Assembly: GCA_003993805.1 (NCBI GenBank) | Contig: RSEF01000001.1 | Location: forward strand, 96,749,434 to 96,813,433 | Direction of reading: 5' to 3' | DNA from: Himantopus leucocephalus | Taxonomy: Eukaryota > Chordata > Aves > Charadriiformes > Recurvirostridae | Length of the DNA: 64,000 nt | Part shown: piece after piece, positions 14,345-25,619 of the stretch | Layout: the number at the start of each line of letters is the position of its first letter | How positions within the stretch are numbered: the stretch's first letter is position 1 | Notes under the pieces: model-generated | Told to the model about the DNA's origin: nothing | Database searches by the model: none | What the model saw: the letters and a program-made list of their open reading frames with translations, nothing else | Translations under genes and position numbers: made by a program

Positions 14345-14985
14345 CCAGAGGACTTTGACTTACTGGTACCCTCAGCTCTGTTCCCCACCCCCCACCCCCC
14401 CACCAAGGGTACAATTCACCGTTGCAAAGTTTGTCTCTAACCCAGATGTCACCAGAACAGGAAAGCCACCTGTTACCCCTGTGAGCGAAGCTCAGGGTGC
14501 TTCCCTGTGTTCAGGGGTCTCATTACCTCCCCTAAACAATTTGGCTGATTCAATTGAGGGTTATATAAATTCTAGTCCAATTGCCCGTCATACTAGATGG
14601 CAGACAAGACCAAATATCCAGGCTCTGTTTTGGCAGGCTTTACAGACAGGAGGCAAACCTGTTTTCATCCATGTGCCATTTACTACATCAGATTTATTAA
14701 ATTGGAAACAGTCTGTTGGATCTTACAGAGAAAATCTATAGACAATGCATCAGCTTCTTGAAACTACCACAATCACTAATAATCCCAATTGGGGAGATAT
14801 GCAGGCTTTACTGAATACCTTTCTGATCACAGAAGAAAGGAGAATGGTTTTAAGAAAAGGCACAGGAGGAAGCGAGGAAACGGTTTCCCCAGGATGAGGT
14901 GGAAGAATTAATACCAATTAGAAGGGACCCCGAGTGGGATCCAAATACTGGTTGGGGTGCAACCATGCTAGGGGCCACAACAAGA
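14345..14985 (+). pseudogene. ERV gag remnant (capsid region), broken
   Basis: Degraded gag of a class I, gammaretrovirus-like ERV. A proline-rich stretch (PPPTPPPR, near 14385) precedes the start of the capsid domain, recognised from the block VPFTTSDLLNWK (about 14670-14706). Capsid would form the virion shell. The frame is broken by a stop at 14739-14741, continues in the same frame with NNPNWGDMQALL and TEERRMVL, stops again near 14895, and resumes in another frame with RRDPEWDPNTGWG. Matrix and the packaging leader are missing upstream, and capsid ends abruptly near 14985, where sequence of the late reverse transcriptase begins. Family call rests on the capsid motif and on the RT and integrase that follow; basis mixed. 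Confidence 0.85.
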
Positions 14986-15790
14986 GAAAAGTTTACCAAA
15001 TTAACTATTGATCTGTTAAATTATTTGGGAATGGCTGGATACTGGGTGTCCCAGAAAAAGGCTCAAATAGCCCAACAGGAAGTATGGTACTTGGGATTTA
15101 ATATTTCCCAAGGCCAGAGAGCATTTGGTCCCGAGCAAAAAGAAGCTATGTGCTGAATAGCTGTCCCCAGAATGAAGAAATGACTACGAGGGCTCCTAGG
15201 AATGGCAAGGTTCTGCCAAATCTGGATTCCAAATTTTGGGCTAATGGCAAAACCCCTTTATAAAGCAACAAAGGGGCCGGAAAATGTATTGGAACAGACT
15301 ACTGAGTGTTGTAAAGAATTTGATGACATTAAAAAGGCCCTAATGTCAGCCTCTGCTCTAGGACTGCCAAATATGGAAAAACCCTTCCAATTTTTCATGC
15401 ATGAGTGAAGTGGGCTGGCTGCAGGAGTAATAACTCAGATATTTGGAAGTTGGAAAGGACCAGCGGCCTATTTCTCCGAACAGCTGGAAAGAAACAGTAG
15501 AGGATGGCCTGCACGCCTACAAGTGGTGGCAGCAACAGCATTACTAGTCCGGGAAGCAAGGAAGTTAACCCGAGGACAGCTTCTGGTGGTTTTTGTGCTA
15601 CATGCTGTATGAACCATGATGGAAGCTAAAGGAAACTGCTGGCTGTCCCCAGGTCAGATGGCAAAGTACCAGGCTATTTTAATAGACTAGAGGGACATAA
15701 AACTGTTGTTAAACAATGCATTGAATCTGGCAACTCTTCATCCAGCCAAGGAATAAGAAAAAATAGAGCATGATTGTGTGAGTATTATTG
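14986..15790 (+). pseudogene. ERV pol remnant: end of reverse transcriptase
   Basis: Starts in the late palm and thumb of a gammaretrovirus-like reverse transcriptase: blocks KKAQIAQQEVWYLGF, LLGMARFCQIWIPNF and KPFQFF are readable in one frame despite stops at 15154, 15178 and 15406. The sequence joins directly to capsid at about 14985, so nucleocapsid, protease and the RT fingers and palm, including the YXDD polymerase site, are deleted. The following part to 15790 (GWPARLQVVAATALLV, LTRGQLLVV) is the connection region and has further stops. No enzyme could be made from this copy. Expression, if any, would depend on transcription from outside because no 5' LTR is present. Confidence 0.88.
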
Positions 15791-16250
15791 AATAGACATA
15801 TGCCCGCCGAGCCAATTCAAAGGATGAGCTGACATCTAATGCAGACCTTGAATATTTCACTGATGCAGCAACTTTACGGATAATGGACAGCACAGGGCCG
15901 AATACACAGTGGAAGCAAAACCATTGTCCCCCAATACCTCAGCACAGAAAGCTAAATTAATTGCATTAATCAGAACCCTAGAACTGGCAGAAGGAAAGAT
16001 ACTTAATGTCTGTACAGACTCTAAGTATGCCTTCAGAGTCCTACATGTTCATGGAGTTACCTGGAAAGAGCAAGGACTGTTGACAATGAGACGGGGTCCA
16101 GTTTAAACATGGCCCGGAAATCCTACAACTGTTGGAGGCAGTACAGAAGCCTAAAGGTGTAGCCATAATGCATTGCAAGGCCCAGCAAAGGGGCGATTAA
16201 GATATAGCTAAAGGCAACAGAAGAGCAGATTTTACAGTAAAAGCAGCAGC
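15791..16250 (+). pseudogene. ERV pol remnant: RNase H domain
   Basis: RNase H, the pol domain that digests the RNA strand during reverse transcription. The first catalytic block is visible as EYFTDAA near 15850. A frameshift near 15905 moves the reading to the frame with SAQKAKLIAL and LNVCTDSKYAF (about 15945-16030), the latter holding the conserved Asp of the TDS motif. A stop at about 16104 follows, yet the terminal part is still recognisable as GNRRAD near 16210. All the family blocks are in the right order and spacing, so this is a whole domain inactivated by point changes, not a deletion. Confidence 0.85.
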
Positions 16251-16329
16251 AAAGAGAACACTGAATAACTTTCAGGGAGCATTAATCCTTCAAGCAACAG
16301 TTCTACTTGAGTTGCCAAGTTATACTGCA

Positions 16330-17233
16330 AAGGAAGTCCAACTGGCTTGTTGGAGTCCAAGTTAAAGTGTAAAAAGTGAGAAGATGGATGGTGGAAAACT
16401 CCCAATGAACAAATCCTAGTAACAAAATCAATGACTGGACAGATGATGAAAGATCTGCATGAAGAAACACACTTCAGTGCAGACGCCATGATAAATAGTA
16501 TGCAGCACTTTGCTGTAGGACCCAAAATACAAGCTACCACTGATCAGGTGGTGCAAAGGTACCCTGTGTGCTGTGCAAATAACCCCAAAATCCAACCAAA
16601 ACAGCCACAAGGAGAGACAAAGAAAGGAGAGAAGCCTGGAGAATACTGAAAAATAGACTTTTCAGAATTAACCAGAAGAGGAATCCATCGATATTTATTG
16701 GTGATAGTGGACACTTTTACCAGATGGACAGAAGCCTTTCCTTCCCAAACCAATGAAGCTAGAGAAGTTGTAAAAATTCTGCTTAAGGAAGTGATTCCCC
16801 ATTTTGGGATACCTGAGGAACACTCCTCAGGTAATGGGTCACACTTTGTATTGGAAATAGTCCAAGGAGTAGCGAAGACATTAAAAATTAAGTGGGACTT
16901 ACAACACGGAGACCACAATCAAGCGGTCAAGTAGAAAAAACAAACCAGACATTAAAGAAAAAATTAATCAAGATTTTTCAGGAAATTCAACTAAAATGGC
17001 CAGAATCATTACGAGTAACTCTGCTAAGAATTTGGATAATCCCTAGGGCCAGGCAGGGTGTTAGCCCATTGAAACTATTGTGTGGTAAACCATACCCTGT
17101 GAATGAGTTGGTGACAGAAGGGAGTCAAATATATGTAAAGGGGGAAAAATGGCTCAGGCAACATTTTTTGTCTTTGTCTGCTGTGTTACCCTCTCTCCAC
17201 AGGTACGTTCAGGAACTCTTACCAGTTCCATGA
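16330..17233 (+). pseudogene. ERV pol remnant: integrase, catalytic Asp lost
   Basis: Integrase joins viral DNA to host DNA. The N-terminal zinc-binding part lies at about 16380-16600 (histidines in LHEETH, cysteines in VCCANN, where a CxxC is expected). A stop at 16647-16649 separates it from the core. The core keeps the first catalytic Asp in KIDFSEL (16656-16658) and the Glu in SGQVEK (16934-16936), but the second Asp, expected before NG in the SSDNG-type block, reads Gly (SSGNG, codon 16830-16832). A frameshift around 16900-16925 separates the middle of the core from the Glu. The C-terminal part runs to the stop at 17231-17233. Confidence 0.88.
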
Positions 17234-17299
17234 GGTGTTCCTTCACAGCTGTTCTGACCTGGACACTGAGTGCTACTCCGGACTTACAAAGATGAACCC

Positions 17300-17544
17300 C
17301 TAAAGGAAAAGTGGAAATGCTGCACCAGAAAAGGATGACCAGACCACCTCACTGGAAGCAGATACAAAGAAGACTCTGTGGCAGGTGGAACCCACTCAAG
17401 ATCTCAAACTCTTGTTCTGGAAACAAAGATAAAGAAATTGTTTGGTGGCTAAAACAATTGTTTATGATGGGTATTCTTGCTTGTCATAATGGTGGTATGT
17501 TGCTTTATGTTATAATGCCTACCCACGTGCTTAGAATTTTGTAA
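17300..17544 (+). pseudogene. probable ERV env tail remnant
   Basis: Between integrase and LTR lies only about 300 bases, far too little for an env gene. The frame 17311-17544 contains a stretch rich in W, L, M and I (IVWWLKQLFMMGIL and LLYVIM) followed by a short polar tail and stop. A membrane anchor just before the LTR is what the end of a retroviral transmembrane subunit looks like, so I infer that nearly all of env was deleted and only the anchor survives. No surface or fusion region is visible. The call rests on position and hydrophobicity, not on a family motif. Confidence 0.4.
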
Positions 17545-18151
17545 AAACCTCTGTCGTAGGCCTCAACCAATCATGGTGACAAAGAAGGATAACACGGAAT
17601 ATTTTTTTAAGCTGGCAGGTACGAAGGAAAGTGAGAACTATGGGACCTCCAAATAAGGCAAACAGTCTCAAAGCGGTGAAATTGTGGTCCTCAAAGTAAA
17701 GTGTCACAACAAGATAACACAAGATAACACAGAAATGAGCTAATGCCATCAAGGATTAACCACCTCCTGACTAGGAGGGTTGCCAGAAGGTAACCTAAGG
17801 TAACCTAAGACTAGTTAGCATGGTAAAAATCATACTCCTGGGAGAAGACCTTACATGCTGATGTCAGACTGCCTCTATAATGAACTAGCCACTAATTAGA
17901 GCATGTGCCGAAGGGCATTAGTTACATAATCGAAAGGCAACCAATGAACAAATTCTGCGTAACTTTTCTTTGTTGTAAACTGTCTAAAAACCTGCAGCCC
18001 CTCTGAAGAGGTGTGCTAGCTTTGTGAACTATGGCCTGGGACCCCTTTCTGTACAGAACTGCATTAAAGATTAGAAGGTGGATCTCGACTCTGTGCGATC
18101 ATTGACTTCTGTGCACTGGGCTCGGACCTGAACCCTGATTAAGGGACAACA
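17545..18151 (+). repeat. 3' LTR of the class I ERV
   Basis: Directly downstream of pol/env remains. Signs of an LTR: CCAAT-type boxes (aaccaatc near 17565, accaatga near 17940), a TATA-like tctaaaaacc at about 17981, a poly(A) signal ATTAAA at 18063-18068 about 80 bases later, a GT-rich U5 after it and a terminus GGGACAACA ending at 18151. Short direct repeats lie in the U3 part: a 10-base acaagataac unit twice near 17708-17735 and a 10-base aaggtaacct unit twice near 17787-17812. The right end is well defined; the left end is not, and could be anywhere from about 17498 to 17700. I see no matching 5' LTR. Confidence 0.7.
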
Positions 18152-19980
18152 TTAGTGCTTTATGTATATCAATGAGCACTAGATTTTGGTATTTTCTTTG
18201 CTAAGCAGAATTTGCTAGAATACTTTCCAAAGCTAAAACTTTTGCTTACATACTTTTCACAAGCAGGAACTCATGAAAACTACTGCACTATGTCATGAAG
18301 GAAACTAACAGGATTTGCATAAATAGGAATGAGAGAAAGGACCAGGAAATCCAACATTTTGATGGAAAGTCCAATAACATGGCAGCACCAGCTCACCATT
18401 TATATTTTTGTATATACATGATTTTAGGTCCACTGCATGTAAGGGGGCATCAATAAAGCCTGTAAATTTTCATGGGGCTTCTTTCTGAGTGGAGCTTTCC
18501 AACAAACTTCTTCTAGTGACTTTTAAACAACAGTACTCAAAATTATAATGGTTGTGTCACTCATAACATCATATCATCCAGACTAAAATGAAGATTTTTA
18601 GGCCTTTTGGAGGATATGGTTACTAGAAGTATGTAAGATTTTTCCTTATTAAATTTGAAATATTCATGGATGAACAAAATCTTTTTGAAGCTCAGAAACT
18701 GAAAATGTAATATTACACTTTAGTATGAAATATCAGCCATTTTAGGCAGAAGTGTGTTCACTGGCAGGAATTTGACTTCATTTGCTATGGAAGTTGCTCA
18801 TAGTTTTATGTGGTTTAGATTGGATCCTGGTACAAGTTTATAATTTGTCTTTTGGTAGTTGGGTTAACTAAAGCCTTATTACTGCTATTATGGCTAAAAA
18901 ATTAATTTAAAAGTCTATTTTTCTCCATTTGAGAAATGTATTTTCTACATTCACTAATAAGCCTAAATCTATTTTAAAATGAAGCTGACCAAGAAACTTT
19001 GCTGTCAGTGCTTTTGTTATACTACAATGTCATTTTTTCATGAATATTGACAAAGAAATTACTAAGTGTATTCTTCAGTCATAGGTTTTCCTTACAAGCA
19101 CCATGATGTATTGGTAGCTATAGCTAATGGAATAAACTGAAGCCATTGAAAGTGAGAGAGCTTTTAATTTCCATACCACAACTAGCTGGAACTGGAAAGA
19201 GGAAATCTTTTTACCAAGTCTTTTGAAACTCAAGTTGCTTGACAGTTTGGTCAGCCTTGTTATTTGTGTATAACTGGAGATACAAAATTACGGCCTGTGT
19301 GACTTTTGTTCTGAAGATTTGTAGGTGTTGTTAAGTTTCAAAGTTTCAAAATTTTTGAAAATGTTAGATCAAATGTTGGCTGAGAATGTTCATGCCTTTC
19401 ACCATATAGCCTATATATAAGTTACTGGAATCCCACTCTTCAGTATTTCCCAAATCTTGGGGTCAGGTGTTTAAAGTATGTGAATGTAAGCAACTTCTTA
19501 AGTTAAGTCTGAGACCTTGATTTTATCAGTATGACTGGAGGCTTCAAAATGATTCAAAGATTAGGACACTTTTAAGTATCCCTTACAACATCAAGTGTGT
19601 TATTAGATATGATTATCTTCCATATATCAGTAGAAATGTAAAGGATCATTAACTTCAATGATGTCAGGATGTTCTTACTAATACATTTACCATTATTACT
19701 GGAAACCTGCTTTTTAGTATTATATTTGACGTACTGCACACAAAAAGCATTTACCTGCCAACAAGCAAAATGGAGAGAAATGTATTCTTTCCAGGCTCAT
19801 CATGATTCTGATGGAAGATACTGTCTGCGCACCAAATAAGAAAAAGTAGGAGAAAAAAATTTTGGCAAAATAAGCTTATCTAAAAGATGCTTATAATTTC
19901 TTTGTTAATTATTAGTGCTGATTTTAAGAGAAGGTGTATTCAAGTGTTACCTAAGGGGATGTATATGAGGTCTGATTATG
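18152..19980. other. intergenic, no gene seen
   Basis: AT-rich DNA. No frame above 60 codons with any recognisable content and no clear repeat. Confidence 0.6.
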
Positions 19981-19984
19981 GCTC

Positions 19985-20800
19985 ATTTTATTGCCCCTAG
20001 AAAGGTGTGACGGACGTGCTCAACCCCTTAACCAAACTAGGGGTAGTTTGGTACAGGTTCCAAAGGAGGTAAAGGTCTGAGCTGCAGCTGGGCCAAAAAC
20101 TCCTCTACTTTCATCCCGTTCTCTGAAACCCCCCAGAGGACACAGTAAACATCAATACAAGTAAGTTTGGAACACCAGTCATGTGATTACCACATAAATA
20201 ACAGGTGGGTTTTCAAAAACCCATTTATCAAAAACCAAAGAAAGTTGTGAGTACGAGGGATCTCATGCATACATTTTCCGTCACATGTAATTGGACTATA
20301 AGCAAATAAATTTATCCCATAAATATGACAGCCTAAGTGAATCTTCTTTGAGCTCTCCCTGCTAGGCTGCATGGCAGCATGGCAGTGGTGTCCCCTTGAG
20401 CTGGGATGCCTCTCAAAGCTGCCTCTTGAGGCAGAGAGACCTTTTACCAATGGCAGATCATTGGTAAGTGACCGATAGCACGCAAAACCCTGTGGCATGA
20501 TAACTTCGATTTTGCCTTGGTAACGTTGATTGCCTGCTGAATTGATGCTAACGACCAAGTCCGGGACTAAGCCTGGATTCAGCTGCACCTAGATGAAACT
20601 CTGAGAAGGAGTTTAGAAAGCACTTGGGTCCATTCTGAACCTCGTGACTTAACAGGAGGGCCTCCCTTACCCTTTGCGTCCCTGGTCTATTTGTGAATCA
20701 TTTTAAGTCGCGTGTAAATTTTTCTTTGCATGTTTTGCTATGCAGTAATTAGTAGAGTGAACCTTGCCATCAAATTTTGTTAAGTTACACTTTTGCAACA
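19985..20800 (-). mobile_element. probable LTR-type element fragment, minus strand
   Basis: A block of higher complexity and more CpG than its surroundings. On the minus strand it starts with TGTTGCAAAAGTG at 20800, an LTR-like start, and contains a 133-codon open frame (20588-20187) that matches no protein I know. Further along the minus strand, past about 20130, a frame reads MKVEEFLAQLQLRPLPP, which could be a gag leader or chance. The block resembles avian LTR sequences I have seen, but I cannot name the family, find a target-site duplication or prove the far end. It could equally be another dispersed repeat. Confidence 0.4.
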
Positions 20801-23433
20801 TCATATAAAAATCACTTTGCTAACACTTTTGACAGTGGTTCTTTAAGTGATCCTAAAATCTACATTCGTGACAAATGAGCATAGACAGTAGGAACCTAAA
20901 TCAGCATTTGCGACAAGAGGATAAGTCAATATTATTTTGTTTTGCATTGTGAGGAACCTGGACTATCACCTATGAGATGCTGACATATATTCATATGTAA
21001 AATTCTCATCTTCATTGTAAGAAAGCTTGAGCCAGTACTCAAGATATTTAGTCTCGTACTTGAGATGTACATGTATAAGAATGGGCAAGATGCTTAGTAT
21101 AGCCACTCCAATTTAAAACTGGGTAACTCCTGTGTTTTCAGAAATACAAGCAGTTCTTTTGCTTTACTGTTAGTGTGACTTTCCCTTTCAAACTGGTCAA
21201 GCATAAAAAGGATCGGTCCTCCCATTCTATGTATCTTCCATATCCACCATGTTTTAGATACTGTTAATTCATCAGCTTACTCTCTGTCCTTCTTGTCCAA
21301 GTTTATGGATATCCTCTGGGAAACCTGGAGTGCATCTAAAGTAAATGTTGAAATCACGCCAGAGTCTGTGAGAGTCAAAACTTTCCAAATGCTGTGTGGC
21401 TATGAATTGAAGCTCAGGTGGAGGCTTCTGATGAGCATTGTTCAAAGAGAAAGAAATCTGAGTCCAAACTCATTCTGGAATTGGACCCACACAGATTTCT
21501 TTGTAGTGTGGATGAGTTGTCACCACAACTCCATTATTGTCAGCATTAATTTCACACATACACAATTTGGCTTGAGATTTCACCACTGCTGAAAGAGATA
21601 AAAACAAACATTATGATAATCCTTAGCTTTTACAGCACTGTTCATTCAGAAGCTTCATAATGGTTTACTATAATATGTTGACTCTCTCCACTTTTTTTGT
21701 CATTTAAACTAAGCAATAGAGCTGGTGGAACATTTTTTTAATCCTTTAATTTTAATAAAAAGTTGTTAACAGAAATGTTTGAGAAAAATCTTTATTTCCT
21801 TTCGAAATATCCTTTTGGGATATTTTAGATAACGTTTGCAGGAGGAAATGCCAGAAAGTATGCATTTTATACTGAACATTTTTGTTCCATGCCTAAATGA
21901 ATATTAACTTACCACTTTATACAGATAAGTGAAGAGAGAGGCAGAAATATATTATCTTTGTGTCACATGTTTATACGTTGCTTTGTTCACACACTGGGAA
22001 CTTTTTATTGCTACATCATCATACATTTATATATTATAAAAGCGATTTACTCATGGTCACTAGAAAACACTATCTCAGTCAGGAACAGGACACAAACCAA
22101 TTGCCATGCTTCCCAGTCCGAAGTCATAATTACTGGCCATTTCTTTCTTGCACATTATATTAGCTGTGAAATATTCACTGTGATTAATGGTAATGACAAA
22201 TCTTTCCTATTCTAGCATGCAATAGGGTTTTTTGTTATATCCATTAGAAATTATTAAAAAGATTGTGTGAAAATGAAGAAAAATTCTAAATAAGAATTAA
22301 GGTTCATTGAAATTAATTCTTGATCAGTTTCCTCTCCATAAACTCTCTAATTATCCACGTGTTCCTATAAAACTCCATTACAAAAAAAAAAATCATTTGA
22401 AGAAAATACAGTTAGCTGGGTGAGAATCTACATTCATTCTGAATAACTGAACTCTACAGTTGCATAGTACAGGAAAAACGTAGAAGTGTTTCAACAGGTT
22501 AAATCAGATATGAATTTACTGAGTAAATTTATAGTGTTGTATTAAAACATGACATTTATAAATGGGGTTATGCAAAGGTGCATATATTTGGAGCCCTGTG
22601 AGAATAAATAGTAGGGAAAATAGTTGAATTAAGACTGATTTCTTTCCTTGAAATCTCTCAGACCTGAATTTTCAGACTTGTACAAAATGATGTAAGAAAC
22701 TTAATCTTACACATAAAAGTCTAGGGCAGCAGAAAATGTATGCAGTAAGTTCTACATAGAATAATGTTCTGGGATCCTGTGCAAAAAGGAATGACTTAAA
22801 ATTATAGTATATTTGTAACTTTACCTGTGTGTTTATTTTTTGGGACAAACAATATCTTTCCAAATATAGGCTGCAAAGATTTAAGTGGGAAGTTCTTTTA
22901 GTGAGAGTAATATTAATATATAATTAATTATAAAACATCTCTTTATTAAATCGCAGAATTACATTATTGTGGTTATGAGGTCTGCAGAGACTTCAGACGT
23001 TCTGATTAGATATATTTCAGCCTGGATCTTGAATCACGGACATGAGATAAAAATTGATGTACAGGAAAACATCAGATTTGGGAACTTCAAGAAAAGCCCA
23101 GGAACTCTGGATGTTGGGAGGCCTTGATACCGGTGACCTGAACTGAATGGGTTTTTGTTGGCTTGCTCACTGCCTATTGCTGAAAGTCGTCCATTGGAGG
23201 TTTTTTTGGCTTGTTTTTTTTGTTTGGGGGGTTAGTCTTTTTTTGTGGGAAAAAGAAGTATGATTCTGAACAAAGTTTCAGAGCCTCAAACCAAAAATAC
23301 TTTTAGATTCATGTCTTGATTCATGATAATAGGTCTTCAAACTTTATTAGGGAATAGAAATTTTGATTTCTAACCAGCCATAATGAATAGACACTCCTCT
23401 AAATACTGTAAAAGGGCTTTTGGAAACTGTGAA
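20801..23433. other. intergenic, no gene seen
   Basis: No supportable gene. An A/T-only stretch lies around 22908-22940, and G/T-rich tracts lie at 23195-23240. The 99-codon frame at 21293-21592 has no recognisable domain. Confidence 0.55.
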
Positions 23434-24080
23434 TGTTCTTTATTGACAAGTCCCGGTCCAATTTAGGGCTCAGGGAGGTTTCTAATGATCCCAAGAGTGA
23501 GATTGAGACGCAAAGGAGGTCAAATGCCACCTATCAGGCCAGTTTTACTGAATAGGTAGAGGAATGGAGTGATAGGAAAGGCTGGAAATATTAGAAGGAA
23601 ACTAAGCAAGCATTCAGAAAGATAAGCAAAGGATAGTCACCACCATGGATCCAGCGGCGTCCTGTTGGTCCTCAGTCTTCGATTCTTCGGTGGTGGGTGC
23701 ACACTGCGGCACGTTTCCACGGTCTTTTTATCTATGATCTGGCACACACGCATACGTTTTACGTGCCATTCACGCACTTTAGGCCTCATCTATCACATGG
23801 CCTTTGCGTGACCATTGGTGGTAAACAGGAAAAGACCTTGGCGGGCTGCCAGCCAGGCCCAGACAGGGGTCGGTTTTGGTGGCACCTGATAAATGAAAGA
23901 ACGGTCTGCTGCTGTCAGTTTTGGCAGTGCCTGATTTGCAAAAGAATGGTCTGCTGCAACCGGTAGTTTGCACCTTGCAAGATACGCACAAGCAAGCTTT
24001 GAGACAATTATTTGACGTTCCAGTCTCTCACATTTATGAAGGCTGAAGTTGGAAGCCTCGAGAGCTGGACACACTGAACA
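23434..24080 (-). repeat. solo-LTR-like element, minus strand
   Basis: A 647-base block bounded by TGTTC at 23434 and GAACA at 24080, so on the minus strand it starts TG and ends CA with a 5-base inverted terminal repeat. Reading on the minus strand in order: a U3 with two copies of a 44-base motif, a TATA-type box gataaaaag (23723-23732), an R/U5 with a weak poly(A) signal (cagtaaaact), the run TTTGACCTCCTTTGCGTCTC typical of avian LTR U5, and an end close to GGACCGGGAC. No gag, pol or env flanks it. I could not find a target-site duplication at these exact borders, so ends may be off by some bases. Confidence 0.68.
23869..23957 (-). repeat. duplicated U3 motif inside the LTR
   Basis: Two head-to-tail imperfect copies, 23869-23912 and 23914-23957. 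Each reads, in plus orientation, gtc-g/a-gttttgg, then a variable middle with cctgat, then gaa-c/t-ggtctgctgc. Tandem copies of a 40-70-base element in U3 are typical of retroviral enhancers. The copies differ at roughly a quarter of positions, so the duplication is not recent. Confidence 0.75.
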
Positions 24081-25245
24081 CACTTCTGCAAAGCATCTGG
24101 ATGACAGTGAATCTTATGATCTTTCAGTATAAGCAATAAAATTGTGAGCAATAACATTCTGTAAAATATAATTGATTTTAAACACTAGTAACTATGTAAT
24201 AGTAGTGATAGTATTTTAAACTCTACTACAGATACTCTTGTCTGCAGGCAGTGAAAAAGGCCTAATTAAAATGAACTGTTATGGTGTTCGACCAGCATGT
24301 GATTTGACATATTATAAATTAATTCCCATATTAATTGAGAATATTCTTTCTTTTGTGGTCTCTGGATTAATAATAAGAAAGAGGAAAAAAAGACATGAAG
24401 GTAATTTATTTGCTCTTTCTACAGTACTGACATTTTTCACCTTAATGAGCACTTAAAATGTAAATTATACGGTCAGCTTAAAAAATAGAACAAAAGATAT
24501 GTGTGAGGCTTTTTCTTATTTTTCACATCAAAATTAGCTGCAATTATGATAAAAAATTTTCATTGTTCCATACAAGACTTTGCACAAAAGTACTGGGCAT
24601 CATGAAATACCTTAAAACATTGGGGTTCTTGCTGATATTTTCCTTGATTTAGACCCGAATGTTATGAATAATTTTTTTTTTTTTTTTTACTTTAGCTGAA
24701 GACAGAAAACTGAATAAAGAATACTCTAAGTATTTCCTTTTTAGGTTTTGGTTTTGTGTGCACTTTTTTTTGCAAGTATGAATGCGTTATTGAACCTAGG
24801 CCTGGCATCTTCTACTGTAATCTTGGAGACCAGACCTCAGAGAATTTGCTTAACCTCCCTCCTCAACGTGCATAGCGCCTTTTATTGACATCTAGTGTAT
24901 AATTACTTCATGGTTCATAAAATGCTTTTAGGTATTGAGGTGAAAGGTGCTTTAGGAATGAGGTGAGTTATTATTACGCACTTATTTCATAAACCTCAGA
25001 AGGGAAAGATTTGTTTATACCTTCAGCATTTATCATCAATCTGCAGTTTAAATTAGACCTCAGAGCTCCATCCACTGGCTTTTTCTCCTGACTGCTAATT
25101 GATGCTGTTTTACTGTCTGGCTTAGAAAGAGAACACAATGCCACCAGAGAAACGTTACCTTAAAAAAAATTACTTCCCAGTATAAACACTTCTGTTATTC
25201 CCTAACATCCTGGACAGCTACCTCTGAAGAAAGGTGACCAAGATC
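24081..25245. other. intergenic, no gene seen
   Basis: AT-rich, with a poly-T of about 19 at 24671-24690. No recognisable gene or repeat. Confidence 0.55.
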
Positions 25246-25619
25246 TGTTAATATTATATGCTTGATGCCAGCAGGATGACAATGGTCTCCTGTTTTTTTA
25301 NNNNNNNNNNTTGGTCAGTTTTGGGTCACCTGTCCTGTCCACTTCTCCCCGCAAGTGGGAGCCCTCAACACTTTTCTGCTTCTGACCCTCCAAGGGGGCA
25401 CATAACCAAGTTATCTGGCCTTGGGTGTTATAGTAATAGGTATAAGCAAGAGTCTCTCTGCATACCATGCTTTGACATCAACTATAGCCATAGGTCTTAT
25501 CACTCTGAGAGCGAACAGTGTCTGCACAATACGCTGTTAATTTCAGTAGTTAGAAGAGGCCCAGCTAAGAAGCAAAGTTACTGAACAAAATTGGTCCTGT
25601 TTTACCTCAAACCAGGACA
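25246..25619 (-). repeat. ERVL-like LTR fragment, minus strand
   Basis: On the minus strand it starts TGTCCTGGTTT at 25619, the common start of a widespread avian ERVL-type LTR, and about 300 bases later has GACAGGTGACCC then AACTGACCAA, a block that in this family precedes the promoter. Beyond the 10-N gap the match continues with ACCATTGTCATCC and a TATA-like GCATATAA ending about 25250, where it fades. The R and U5 parts are not recognised. Its first 40 bases are nearly identical to bases 50822-50862 on the opposite strand. Family placement is from memory of bird LTR sequences. Confidence 0.7.
25301..25310. other. assembly gap, 10 N
   Basis: Ten unknown bases inside the LTR, just after a T run. 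A computed translation through it is meaningless. Confidence 0.99.

Noticed and set aside
16232..16918. Minus-strand frames of 60-124 codons
   Set aside because: Antisense shadows of the ERV integrase.
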